Source: Methylohalobius sp.
GTDB taxonomy: Bacteria > Pseudomonadota > Gammaproteobacteria > Methylococcales > Methylothermaceae
NCBI GenBank assembly: GCA_026415315.1
Contig: JAOAHI010000020.1
Span: 1,115-33,201, forward strand
Reading direction: 5' to 3'
Length of the DNA stretch: 32,087 bases
Below the pieces are notes generated by a model. It saw only the letters and a list, made by a program, of their open reading frames with translations, was not told where the DNA came from and ran no database searches. The translations under genes and the position numbers were made by a program. Of this stretch, positions 1-12,409 are shown piece after piece; position 1 is the stretch's first letter; the number at the start of each line of letters is the position of its first letter.

Positions 1-1205
1 GTGAGCCAGCGGATTAAGTTGAGCCCGAGGTCTAAGTTGTTGCCGTTGCCAAGGTAAGCGTTGGCCAAAAAGTCCCCATCGCCGATAACCGCTGCGCGTT
101 GCTCTTGCGGTTCGGATTGATCGGTTTTTTGGTTTGGTGCTTTGCGGGTTAAAGCCAGCCCCAACGTTAGCGGCCCCTCCCGTTCTCCTTGATTGGGATC
201 AAGCTGGATCTCGCCCTCCAGAGGACCAGTTTCGTTCCAAGTTCTAGGCAAGGTCTTGATAATAACCTCAGCACTAAATTTTCCTGCACTGCTTGCCTCT
301 AACGGTCGGGCTCGGGGAAATAAGGAGAGGCTGCGCAGTTCCTGGGTAACAGGATGGATTGGATAGTCAGCCGCGAGAACAAAGGTGGGATCGCGTATGC
401 CTAAAGCCTGGCTGCTTGGGTCGACCACAGTTCCGGGCAAAAAATGGATACCTAAAGCTTGCGCTAGAGGATCTAGCCCTGTGAGGTCCTCGGGTTCGGC
501 CAGCCACAAGAGCGCCCCTCCTCGTTCGAGAAAGGCCATAATGCGCTCGACTTCGCCTGGCAGATAAGCCGTTTGCGGACTGGCGATGACGAGGACAGAG
601 GTGTTCTCCGGCAGGTCTGGATTTTTGGCCAGGTTCCAGACGTTGACTTTAAAGCCGAGGTTTTCTAGCGTGCGCCCAAATTGGCCTAAGTCGAAATTGG
701 CCTGCCCTAAGGGGGAGCGCTCACCATGACCCTCTAGAAACAGAATCTGTTCTTCGGTTTGCTTGGCCAGCCTGAGCAAAGCCGAGGTTAAGGACTGCTC
801 GTTTAAATCTTGAACTTTTTCTGTGCGAGCGCCGTACGCGACGACCAGTTCCCCATCAGCGGTGATTCCCAGTTCGCGTACTCGATCCGGGTAAAGGTCC
901 GGGTTGACAAAATTTAAATGGATGTCGGGTTTGCGGCGCTGGTAGCGGGCCACCAAGTCCTGAATGCGGCTGCGCAATTCATTGTTTTCGCGGGCAAAAG
1001 CTGTGATCTCGACTTCGTGGTCGAGGGTGGCTAAGACCTTGATGCTGGCCTCGCTCAGGCTGTGACGCCCCTGCGCCGTCCAGTCAAAAGTGTAATGATA
1101 ACGTTGGGATAAACCACCCAATAAACCCACCAGGGCCAGAAACAAGACGATAAAGAGTAGATTCTGGAGGCGAATTTGCCGATGAAGTCTTTGGTCCAAT
1201 CTCAC
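1..1205 (-). CDS. GldG-like auxiliary component of an ABC transporter (partial, C-terminus off the window)
   Basis: About 401 codons are visible in an open minus-strand frame that leaves the window at position 1. I chose the GTG at 1205 because it forms a GTGA overlap with the permease stop and is followed by a short cationic segment and one membrane helix (about residues 14-32). The rest looks soluble and extracytoplasmic, with segments typical of the family: LFLEGHGERS, VLVIASPQTAYLPGEVERI, GGALLWLAEPED and GDGDFLANAYLGNGNNLDLG. These match the GldG/ABC-transporter auxiliary domain (PF09822-like). Family members are encoded with a GldA-type ATPase and a GldF-type permease, as here; the name comes from Bacteroidota gliding, but proteobacterial homologues occur in non-gliding species and their substrate is unknown. 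Only the far C-terminus, usually a last membrane helix, is missing. Family confident, function not. Confidence 0.85.
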   Translation of the reverse strand, partial: MRLDQRLHRQIRLQNLLFIVLFLALVGLLGGLSQRYHYTFDWTAQGRHSLSEASIKVLATLDHEVEITAFARENNELRSRIQDLVARYQRRKPDIHLNFVNPDLYPDRVRELGITADGELVVAYGARTEKVQDLNEQSLTSALLRLAKQTEEQILFLEGHGERSPLGQANFDLGQFGRTLENLGFKVNVWNLAKNPDLPENTSVLVIASPQTAYLPGEVERIMAFLERGGALLWLAEPEDLTGLDPLAQALGIHFLPGTVVDPSSQALGIRDPTFVLAADYPIHPVTQELRSLSLFPRARPLEASSAGKFSAEVIIKTLPRTWNETGPLEGEIQLDPNQGEREGPLTLGLALTRKAPNQKTDQSEPQEQRAAVIGDGDFLANAYLGNGNNLDLGLNLIRWL

Positions 1206-1957
1206 TTCTGTAGCCGGTCGTTGTCTAACTGGTGAATGCTTAATACCAAGAAAGTCAGGGCACAGAGGAGAAAATAGGCCAGATCCGAAGTGCTGACTTG
1301 GCCTTTGAGCAAAGTTTCGTAGTGGCGCAGCAAGGACAAGGCGCCAAGCACTTTGCCCGATTCGGTTCCTATAGTGGCACCCCAATCGATGATCCAGAGT
1401 AAAAGCAAGGCGCCAAATCCGCCCACCGCGGCTACGACGGGTTGATTGGTGAGGGTGGAAAGATACAGCCCCACGGCTGTGAAAGCGGCAAGGAGTAGGC
1501 TTAAGGCAAGTACGCAAGCCGCCAGTTTGCCCCAGTCAAGAGCGGTTCCTGCAGTCAAGGACAAAGGCATCAAGGTGATCATGAGCACTATCAGACCCAT
1601 GAGACCTAGTGTGCCTAGATACTTGCCTAGGACGATCTCGGTGAGCGACACCGGAGCGCTGAACAACAGGCTTAAAGTACGGCTGCGCCGCTCTTCGCTG
1701 ATCAGGCGCATAGTCAAAAGGGGGGTGACCAGAAGCAAGATAATACCCGCATTGCCGTACAGGGGGGCGATTACTAGATCGGTGACCCCAGGGCTCTCTG
1801 TCAAAGCGGCGATGCGCGGCTCGAGCAGCTTAAAATACTCCACTTGAGCTAGAAATAAATACCCCAGAAGCAGCTGAACCACCGCTAAGATAGACCAAGC
1901 CAAGGGCGATAAAAACAGGCTGCGTAGCTCCCGCGACGCGATGATGAGGACATTCAT
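1202..1957 (-). CDS. ABC-2 type membrane permease (GldF-like)
   Basis: 251 residues with about six hydrophobic segments, beginning with an amphipathic stretch and a first helix around residues 18-38. The loop RLISEERRSRTLSLL followed by SAPVS is the conserved cytoplasmic motif of ABC-2 permeases of this class, which contacts the ATPase. It should form the membrane channel of an exporter with the ATPase encoded just upstream; the substrate cannot be read from the sequence. The ATG at 1957 sits in a four-base ATGA overlap with the ATPase stop, and its own stop overlaps the GTG of the GldG-like gene. The three subunits are therefore probably translationally coupled and made in fixed ratio. Length is normal for the family. 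Confidence 0.9.
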   Translation of the reverse strand: MNVLIIASRELRSLFLSPLAWSILAVVQLLLGYLFLAQVEYFKLLEPRIAALTESPGVTDLVIAPLYGNAGIILLLVTPLLTMRLISEERRSRTLSLLFSAPVSLTEIVLGKYLGTLGLMGLIVLMITLMPLSLTAGTALDWGKLAACVLALSLLLAAFTAVGLYLSTLTNQPVVAAVGGFGALLLLWIIDWGATIGTESGKVLGALSLLRHYETLLKGQVSTSDLAYFLLCALTFLVLSIHQLDNDRLQK

Positions 1958-2889
1958 TGGGCCTGCTCTTTTTGCGTGATGTCCACGAAGATCTGCTCGA
2001 TGGTACGCTTGACCGGACTGAGCTCCAACAGTCCCCAGCCGCGCTCAACTATCAATTTAGCAATATCCTCGGCTGGGTTTTCCCCTTTAGCAAAGAAGAC
2101 CTGATAACGGTAGTGTTGACCCGGCTCTTGAGTGACGGTTTGGACGCTGTTCACGCGCATCAGAGCGTCAATGTCTAGGGGCTGTCTGGTCTCGACAATC
2201 AAACTGGAGGCACGCATCCTCAAGTCCAGCTCAGCGATGGAGGCGTTCAATGCCAATTTTCCTTTGTGGATGATGAGCACTCGGCTGCACACCGCTTGCA
2301 CTTCGGGCAATATGTGGGTAGAGAGCAACACGGCGTGTTCCCGACCAAGATCGCAAATCAATTCTCGGATCTCTCGAATTTGGATCGGATCCAGCCCAAC
2401 CGTCGGTTCATCTAGGACCACGACGAGAGGGGAGTGCAGGATCGCCTGGGCGATGCCGACTCGTTGCTGAAATCCTTTAGACAGATTGCCGATTAGGCGC
2501 CGGCCGACTCCCTCTAAACCGCAGCGGGCTTTAGCCGTGGTAAGAGCCGAGCGTAGCGCTTGTCCTCTAAGACCGTGGAGACGGCCACAGTAGGTGAGGT
2601 ACTCATCTACAGTTAACTCCCGATACAGCGGCGGGACTTCAGGCAAATATCCAAGGTGGCGCTTAGCTGCTTTAGGTTCGTCCACTAGGTCGATGCCATT
2701 GATGCGGATCTGACCAGCGCTGGGAGCCAGATTGCCACACAACATCTGCATGGTAGTGGTCTTGCCCGCGCCGTTGGGACCCAAAAAACCCAGGATTTCC
2801 CCTTTGCTTAAGGTCAAGGACAAATCGGCCACAGCGCACGTGTCGCCGTAGAACCGATATAGGTTCTCAGCTTCGATCAGGTAGCTCAT
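1954..2889 (-). CDS. ABC transporter ATP-binding protein (GldA-like)
   Basis: 311 residues from ATG 2889. Walker A GPNGAGKTT is at 37-45, the signature LSKGFQQR at 136-143, Walker B VVVLDEP at about 156-162 and the switch histidine at 192, so the ATPase looks complete and active. A C-terminal region of roughly 90 residues follows the nucleotide-binding domain, as in the drug/gliding-type exporter ATPases. A longer frame opens at 2979 but would add 30 residues inside hflD; the start at 2889 begins exactly where family members begin (MSYLIEAENLYRFYG) and makes an ATGA overlap with the hflD stop. It powers the permease encoded directly downstream. Sequence alone cannot distinguish a multidrug-type exporter from another cargo. 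Confidence 0.92.
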   Translation of the reverse strand: MSYLIEAENLYRFYGDTCAVADLSLTLSKGEILGFLGPNGAGKTTTMQMLCGNLAPSAGQIRINGIDLVDEPKAAKRHLGYLPEVPPLYRELTVDEYLTYCGRLHGLRGQALRSALTTAKARCGLEGVGRRLIGNLSKGFQQRVGIAQAILHSPLVVVLDEPTVGLDPIQIREIRELICDLGREHAVLLSTHILPEVQAVCSRVLIIHKGKLALNASIAELDLRMRASSLIVETRQPLDIDALMRVNSVQTVTQEPGQHYRYQVFFAKGENPAEDIAKLIVERGWGLLELSPVKRTIEQIFVDITQKEQAQ

Positions 2890-3509
2890 GTCAACTGATC
2901 TAGCAAGGCTTGGGTTTCGTGCTGGAGTTTTTTGCGGTTGAGCAGGAATTTCCACCGCGCTCCGCCGCATTGGCGCCATAGCACCGCCGCCCGGATGCCG
3001 GCTAAGAGCAAAGCGCGAATTTTATGGGCATTGTCGGGATCGGTCAAGAACATCCGCTCCCCGGATACGATGATCCTCGGCCCCAAGGGGCTGATATTTT
3101 TGTGATAGGTCTCGCCTAAGATTTCCAGCACCGTCTCATCCGTGACCGAGGTTTTTTGGGCTTGAAGCACTGCTTTCTCTACCTCTTCACGGATTCTGTG
3201 CTGGGCCTCAGGGTGCTTTTCAAGTTTGCTTTCCAAAAATACCAGCATGGCACTGTAGCGAGCGTGCTCTGGGTCTATGCTCTCGCGGCCACCTAATTGC
3301 TGGCGCAGCTTGAGCAGGCCATCTTTAAGCCCCGCTAGGCTGCCAAAGACGTCCTCTACGCTCGCAGCGTCGATTTTGAGGATACTACCTATGCTGGTTG
3401 CCATCGCTTCCGGATCGGCTTGTCCGCGCTTAGCAATTTGCTGTACTAGGTGTACGGCCTGGGCGAGGCCAGCCAAAGCGATGGCTTGGTTGCGGGTAGT
3501 GCGTAACAT
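2886..3509 (-). CDS. hflD: HflD-family protein (DUF489)
   Basis: 207 residues from ATG 3509. Family hallmarks are the N-terminal helix AIALAGLAQAVHLVQQIA, the block ISPLGPRIIVSGE and the C-terminal LLAGIRAAVLWRQCGGARWK followed by LLNRKKL. In E. coli HflD is a peripheral membrane protein that modulates lambda CII stability; its housekeeping role is unclear. An upstream ATG at 3566 would add 19 residues and overlap the EAL-HDOD gene by 17 bases. I prefer 3509 because E. coli HflD starts at the equivalent place, although the site is weak. HflD genes usually follow mnmA and precede purB; here the gene sits between a signalling protein and an ABC exporter, with an ATGA link to the ATPase, which is unusual. 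Confidence 0.88.
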   Translation of the reverse strand: MLRTTRNQAIALAGLAQAVHLVQQIAKRGQADPEAMATSIGSILKIDAASVEDVFGSLAGLKDGLLKLRQQLGGRESIDPEHARYSAMLVFLESKLEKHPEAQHRIREEVEKAVLQAQKTSVTDETVLEILGETYHKNISPLGPRIIVSGERMFLTDPDNAHKIRALLLAGIRAAVLWRQCGGARWKFLLNRKKLQHETQALLDQLT

Positions 3510-3549
3510 GCGCAATAAGATACCCCCTGCTGCCTGGGGCGGCAAGATT

Positions 3550-8939
<5,390 letters not shown>

Positions 8940-8943
<4 letters not shown>

Positions 8944-9626
8944 CGCGCTACTTTGCTGTGGTGCCCGCTGCAGGCAGCGGCACGAGGATGGGGAAGAATA
9001 TGCCCAAGCAATATCTTCCTGTGGTGGGTAAGCCCGTCCTCCAGCACGTGCTCGAGAGTTTAGTGCGAATAAAGTGCGTGGAGAGGGTGGTGGTCGCTTT
9101 GGCGCCGGCCGATCCTTATTGGCACAAACTTGAAATCTCAGGCCATCCTAAGATCGCCACCACCATAGGCGGGAGAGAGCGTGCCGATTCGGTCTTAAAT
9201 GGTCTGCAGGCGTTGAAGGCCGTGGCTCACGAACAGGACTTTGTGTTAGTGCACGACGCTGCCCGTCCTTGCCTGCGGCTAGAAGATGCACTGCGGTTAA
9301 TTACAACCTTGGCAGAGGACCCAGTGGGGGGAATTTTAGCTTTGCCTTCGGTTGACACCCTAAAAGAAGTGGAGCAAAGTGAGATCGCCTGTACTTTGGA
9401 TCGGCGAAAGATATGGCGTGCCTTGACTCCCCAGTTGTTTCGCTATGGATTGCTGCTGGAGGCTTTAAATGCAGCTTGTCAAGCTGGACTTCAAGTCACT
9501 GACGAGTCCCAAGCGGTGGAGAGAGCAGGATATAAGCCAAAGATAATCGAGGGGAGTCCGGATAATCTTAAGATTACTCGACCGGAAGATCTTGACTTAG
9601 CTGAATTTTATTTACAACGAAGATGA
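8940..9626 (+). CDS. ispD: 2-C-methyl-D-erythritol 4-phosphate cytidylyltransferase
   Basis: 228 residues. Third step of the MEP isoprenoid pathway: transfers CMP from CTP to methylerythritol phosphate. The nucleotide-binding motif PAAGSGTRMGKNMPKQYL lies at about residues 9-26, with Arg and Lys positioned for CTP contact. HDAARPCL (about 100-107), VTDESQAVE and GSPDNLKITRPEDL are also family signatures. Length is typical. Four-base ATGA overlaps link it to ftsB before and ispF after, so successive pathway enzymes (D and F) are made together. Confidence 0.98.
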
Positions 9627-10105
9627 ATTTTCGCGTTGGTTGTGGCTACGACGCCCATCGTTTTGGGCAAGGAGATCACCTAGTTTTAGGGGGAGTGAAA
9701 ATTCCTTTTACCAAAGGGATTTGCGCTCACTCCGACGGCGACGTCGCCCTCCACGCCTTATGTGACGCTTTACTCGGAGCGGCAGGATTAGGCGATATAG
9801 GCCGGCATTTCCCTGATTCGGATCCGAGTTTCAAAGGGATAGACAGTCGCGTGTTGGTGCGCCGGGTACAGGCGCTTTTGGCGGAGAAAAATTTAGAGCC
9901 AATCAACGTGGACCTGACCATCGTCTGTCAAGCTCCGCGTTTGGCTCCCTATATTCCTAGGATGCAAGAGAATATTGCCACCGATTTGGGGATCCATCCC
10001 AGTCAGGTCAATGTCAAAGCAACCACTACCGAGGGGATGGGGTTCGAAGGTCGAGGCGAGGGAATCTCAGCCCAGGCAGTGGCTTTAGTCAGGATGAACA
10101 TTTAA
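9623..10105 (+). CDS. ispF: 2-C-methyl-D-erythritol 2,4-cyclodiphosphate synthase
   Basis: 160 residues, standard for the family. Converts CDP-ME 2-phosphate to the cyclic diphosphate with loss of CMP in the MEP pathway, as a trimer. GYDAHRF carries the Asp and His metal ligands, AHSDGDVALHAL a further metal/substrate motif, DIGRHFPDSDPSFKG the flexible loop, and TTTEGMGFEGRGEGISAQAV the C-terminal signature (Met-Gly-Phe where many have Leu-Gly-Phe). The ispF stop overlaps the ribosome binding site of uppP, whereas in many gammaproteobacteria truD or surE follows instead. Confidence 0.98.
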   Translation: MNFRVGCGYDAHRFGQGDHLVLGGVKIPFTKGICAHSDGDVALHALCDALLGAAGLGDIGRHFPDSDPSFKGIDSRVLVRRVQALLAEKNLEPINVDLTIVCQAPRLAPYIPRMQENIATDLGIHPSQVNVKATTTEGMGFEGRGEGISAQAVALVRMNI

Positions 10106-10109
10106 GGAG
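10104..10109 (+). promoter_or_regulatory. Ribosome binding site for the TTG start of uppP
   Basis: AAGGAG overlaps the ispF stop codon and lies seven bases before TTG 10117. No in-frame ATG is suitably placed, so this site decides for the rare TTG start. Confidence 0.7.
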
Positions 10110-10116
10110 CATCGCT

Positions 10117-10920
10117 TTGGACTGCACGCATGCGTTTTGGTTAGCCTTGATGCAGGGGCTTCTGGAGTTCTTGCCGATTTCCAGTTCGGCCCATTTGATC
10201 TTATTGCCCAAGGTTTTGGATTGGGAGGATCAGGGTCTGACCTTCGACGTGGCTGTCCATGTGGGGACCTTGCTCGCGGTAGTGATCTATTTTCGAAGGG
10301 ACCTAGCTTTGATCATCACCGACTGGTTTAAGGCTTTAATGCCGAAGCGAGAAAAGGTGCCTTTGCCCGGCGCTGCTTTAGGGTGGGCGGTGATCATCGG
10401 CACTTTGCCGGTAGGAGCAGCGGGACTTGTGGCCAAAGATTGGGTTGAGACAGCCTTGCGCTCACCTGTGGTGATCGCCTGGGCAACGATCGGTTTCGGC
10501 GTGCTGTTGTGGTTGGCCCAGATTCTTTCTCCCCAAAGCCGAGGTCTTGCCCAGCTGCGCAAGCGCGATGCCCTAGTTGTCGGCTTGTTCCAAGCGCTAG
10601 CTCTAATTCCGGGAACTTCTCGTTCCGGCATTACTCTGACCGGTGGATTGCTGTTGGGTTTAGACCGTACGGCTTCGGCTCGGTTCTCCTTTTTGCTCTC
10701 GATCCCGGTGATTTTTCTGGCTGGAGGACTGGAGACGATCGAGCTTTTCCGCTTAGATGTTCCCCCAGATTGGTATTCCTTAGGGTTAGGAGTGGCGGTA
10801 TCGGCTTTGAGCGCTTACGGGTGTATAGGTTGGTTTCTACGTCTATTGGAGCGGGTTGGAGTGCTGCCGTTTGTGCTGTATCGGCTAGCTTTGGGCGCAG
10901 TATTGCTTTATGTTTTCTAG
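10117..10920 (+). CDS. uppP: Undecaprenyl-diphosphatase (BacA/UppP)
   Basis: 267 residues, very hydrophobic, with about seven or eight membrane segments. Dephosphorylates undecaprenyl diphosphate on the periplasmic side so the lipid carrier can be reused for peptidoglycan and O-antigen synthesis; extra copies give bacitracin resistance. The two catalytic motifs are present: QGLLEFLPISSSAHLILLP near the N-terminus and PGTSRSGIT in the middle. The first has Leu and Ala where QGLTEFLPVSSSGH is common; the acidic residue and serines are kept. The TTG start fits the family N-terminus. It follows ispF directly, which joins carrier recycling to the isoprenoid pathway, and is convergent with maf. Confidence 0.95.
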   Translation: MDCTHAFWLALMQGLLEFLPISSSAHLILLPKVLDWEDQGLTFDVAVHVGTLLAVVIYFRRDLALIITDWFKALMPKREKVPLPGAALGWAVIIGTLPVGAAGLVAKDWVETALRSPVVIAWATIGFGVLLWLAQILSPQSRGLAQLRKRDALVVGLFQALALIPGTSRSGITLTGGLLLGLDRTASARFSFLLSIPVIFLAGGLETIELFRLDVPPDWYSLGLGVAVSALSAYGCIGWFLRLLERVGVLPFVLYRLALGAVLLYVF

Positions 10921-10954
10921 CTCTGAGAACTCATGCCAAGGTACCTAGACGGGC

Positions 10955-11545
10955 TCATCGATCTAAGACTTTGACGCCGAACCGGCGCAATAAGTCTATG
11001 AGCTGGATCAGGGGGAGTCCGATCAGGGCATTGGGGTCATCGCCCTCGATCCTGTGGAACAGAGCGATGCCAAGCCCTTCGACTTTAAAGGCGCCTACGC
11101 AGTCGTAAGGCTCCTCGCGGCGAACGTAATCTTCGATTTCCTTTTGCGTCAAAGTGCGAAAGTGGACCTTGTTCTCTGCTACTGTGCTTAGTTGGCGGCC
11201 AGTGCGGGAATTGAGAACGCTAACGCTGGTATAAAAACACATGCTGCGGCCGGAAGCTGCGTGCAGCTGGGCCACCGCTGCGGCGAATCGACCAGGTTTT
11301 TCTAGCATGCGCCCGCCTAAAACTGCCACCTGATCTGCTCCTATAATTAAGTGGTTTGGAAACTCGCCGGCTGCGGCACGGGCTTTAGCTGCTGCCAAGC
11401 GCATAGCTAGTTGCTGGGGAGCTTCGTTGAACAACGGGGCCTCGGCGATGTTGGGTGCGAAGGTGACGAACGGCAACTTGAGCTTCTCAAACAGCGCTTT
11501 GCGATAGGGGGAGCCCGACGCGAGCACTAAAGGTTGGGTATCCAT
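10955..11545 (-). CDS. yceF: Maf-family nucleotide pyrophosphatase, YceF type
   Basis: 196 residues. Family enzymes hydrolyse non-canonical or modified nucleoside triphosphates; the YceF subgroup prefers 7-methyl-GTP. The N-terminal motif LASGSPYRKALFEKL, the catalytic-base Asp71 in IIGADQV, and YDCVGAFKVEGLG all place it in the YceF branch rather than the dTTP/UTP (YhdE) branch. As in E. coli and many gammaproteobacteria it is transcribed divergently from yceD-rpmF-plsX. The 34-base gap to the end of uppP holds no evident terminator, only the 8-base palindrome AGGTACCT. Confidence 0.94.
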   Translation of the reverse strand: MDTQPLVLASGSPYRKALFEKLKLPFVTFAPNIAEAPLFNEAPQQLAMRLAAAKARAAAGEFPNHLIIGADQVAVLGGRMLEKPGRFAAAVAQLHAASGRSMCFYTSVSVLNSRTGRQLSTVAENKVHFRTLTQKEIEDYVRREEPYDCVGAFKVEGLGIALFHRIEGDDPNALIGLPLIQLIDLLRRFGVKVLDR

Positions 11546-11561
11546 GCAACCGGAGCCGAAT

Positions 11562-11591
11562 CAAAAACTGAGAATATTTTGACAGTTTTTG
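11562..11591. repeat. 9-bp inverted repeat in the yceF/yceD divergent region
   Basis: CAAAAACTG (11562-11570) and CAGTTTTTG (11583-11591) are perfect reverse complements with a 12-base A+T-rich centre. The right arm overlaps the last bases of the predicted -35 element of yceD. It may be an operator, or an RNA hairpin in a maf leader; chance is possible because the arms are A/T runs. Confidence 0.55.
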
Positions 11592-11608
11592 GCGATAGTC
11601 GATATTAT
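11579..11608 (+). promoter_or_regulatory. Strong sigma-70-type promoter for the yceD-rpmF-plsX-fab operon
   Basis: TTGACA (11579-11584) is a perfect -35. TATTAT (11603-11608) matches five of six -10 bases, with an 18-base spacer. Transcription would begin near 11615, at or just before the yceD ATG at 11617, implying little or no untranslated leader. Confidence 0.6.
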
Positions 11609-11616
11609 TTTTTGAT

Positions 11617-12114
11617 ATGTCCAGTTCTCTTCCGGGTTTAATTGATCCTTTTGCCTTGGCGAGCAAGGGGTGGCATTGGCAAGGGAGTGTGCCGTTTGCG
11701 CGCCTGCCAAGACTGGTTGCAATGATTGTCAATTCGGAAGGTGCGGCTAAAGTGGAGCTGACCTTTTCCCAGATAGGGAAAGTGGTAGCTGTCACGGGGA
11801 GGGTAGAGGCAGATTTAGAGGTCGTATGCCAGCGGTGCCTGGAGCCGGTGCGGATTGAGGTGCGCGCTGTAGTCAACTTGGGGGTAGTGACGTCCATCGC
11901 TGAGGGCGACATGCTTCCTGAGCCTTATGAGCCGCTTCTCTTGGAGGAGGAAAAGCTTCGCTTTAGCGACATTGTCGAAGATGAACTGATCCTGGCTATT
12001 CCAGTTGTGCCGCGCCATGCCGAATGCGAACGAGGTGGACATACAAGCCGAAAGATACAAACGAAAGCGCATTCAGCTCCGTTTGCCGAACTGGCGAAGT
12101 TGATGCTCAAATAG
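11617..12114 (+). CDS. yceD: YceD family protein (DUF177, 23S rRNA accumulation)
   Basis: 165 residues. The family is needed for normal 23S rRNA levels and is almost always encoded beside rpmF. Features seen: the N-terminal LIDPFALASKGWHWQG, the pair of cysteines in CQRCLEPV (about residues 70-76), LPEPYEPLLLEEEKL and the block VEDELILAIPVVP, followed by PRHAEC. The start aligns with the E. coli protein. No Shine-Dalgarno precedes the ATG, only a T-rich run, and the predicted transcription start is about two bases upstream. It is first in the long plus-strand operon, with rpmF following after 23 bases. Confidence 0.93.
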   Translation: MSSSLPGLIDPFALASKGWHWQGSVPFARLPRLVAMIVNSEGAAKVELTFSQIGKVVAVTGRVEADLEVVCQRCLEPVRIEVRAVVNLGVVTSIAEGDMLPEPYEPLLLEEEKLRFSDIVEDELILAIPVVPRHAECERGGHTSRKIQTKAHSAPFAELAKLMLK

Positions 12115-12137
12115 AATAGATACTCAAGGAGAAATGT

Positions 12138-12332
12138 ATGGCAGTACCACAAAACCGAAAAACTCGTTCCAAACGTGGAATGCGCCGCGCCCACGACGCC
12201 CTTACAAAGCCAACTGTTTCTCAAGATCCTCTGACTGGCGAGACCCACCTGCGCCACCATGTCAGTCCGGATGGCTACTATCGAGGTCGGCGCGTGATTG
12301 AAGTTAAGTCAGAAGAGGCGGAGGAAGAATGA
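12138..12332 (+). CDS. rpmF: 50S ribosomal protein L32
   Basis: 64 residues, starting [20 protein letters not shown], the canonical proteobacterial L32 N-terminus; [19 protein letters not shown] also matches. It is the cysteine-free form, without a zinc ribbon, as in E. coli. The C-terminal tail ([10 protein letters not shown]) is longer and more acidic than in E. coli. AAGGAG at 12126-12131 is a good ribosome binding site six bases before the ATG, fitting a highly expressed ribosomal protein. Its place between yceD and plsX is the standard one. Confidence 0.98.
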   Translation: MAVPQNRKTRSKRGMRRAHDALTKPTVSQDPLTGETHLRHHVSPDGYYRGRRVIEVKSEEAEEE

Positions 12333-12382
12333 TTGCCCGGTTCTTATCCTGTCTTCAGTCGCATCTGGAACAAATAGCGTGA
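12329..12382 (+). other. 17-codon open frame linking rpmF to plsX (possible leader or coupling peptide)
   Basis: An ATG overlapping the rpmF stop as ATGA opens the frame [17 protein letters not shown], ending at TGA 12380-12382. GGAGG at 12320-12324 lies four bases before it, although that stretch also encodes the Glu-rich end of L32. The peptide ends 27 bases before plsX. It may carry ribosomes toward plsX, which lacks a good site of its own, or be chance. I see no known family. Confidence 0.2.
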
Positions 12383-12409
12383 ACCGATCCTAACGATAGG
12401 CGCTGTCTC

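Noticed and set aside
1446-1847. Plus-strand 133-codon open frame inside the ABC permease gene
   Set aside because: Its translation is Arg/Ser-rich with no family resemblance and no ribosome site, and it lies wholly antisense to a clear permease.
10921-10954. Possible terminator between convergent uppP and yceF
   Set aside because: Only the short palindrome AGGTACCT is present, with no stable stem and no T-run.
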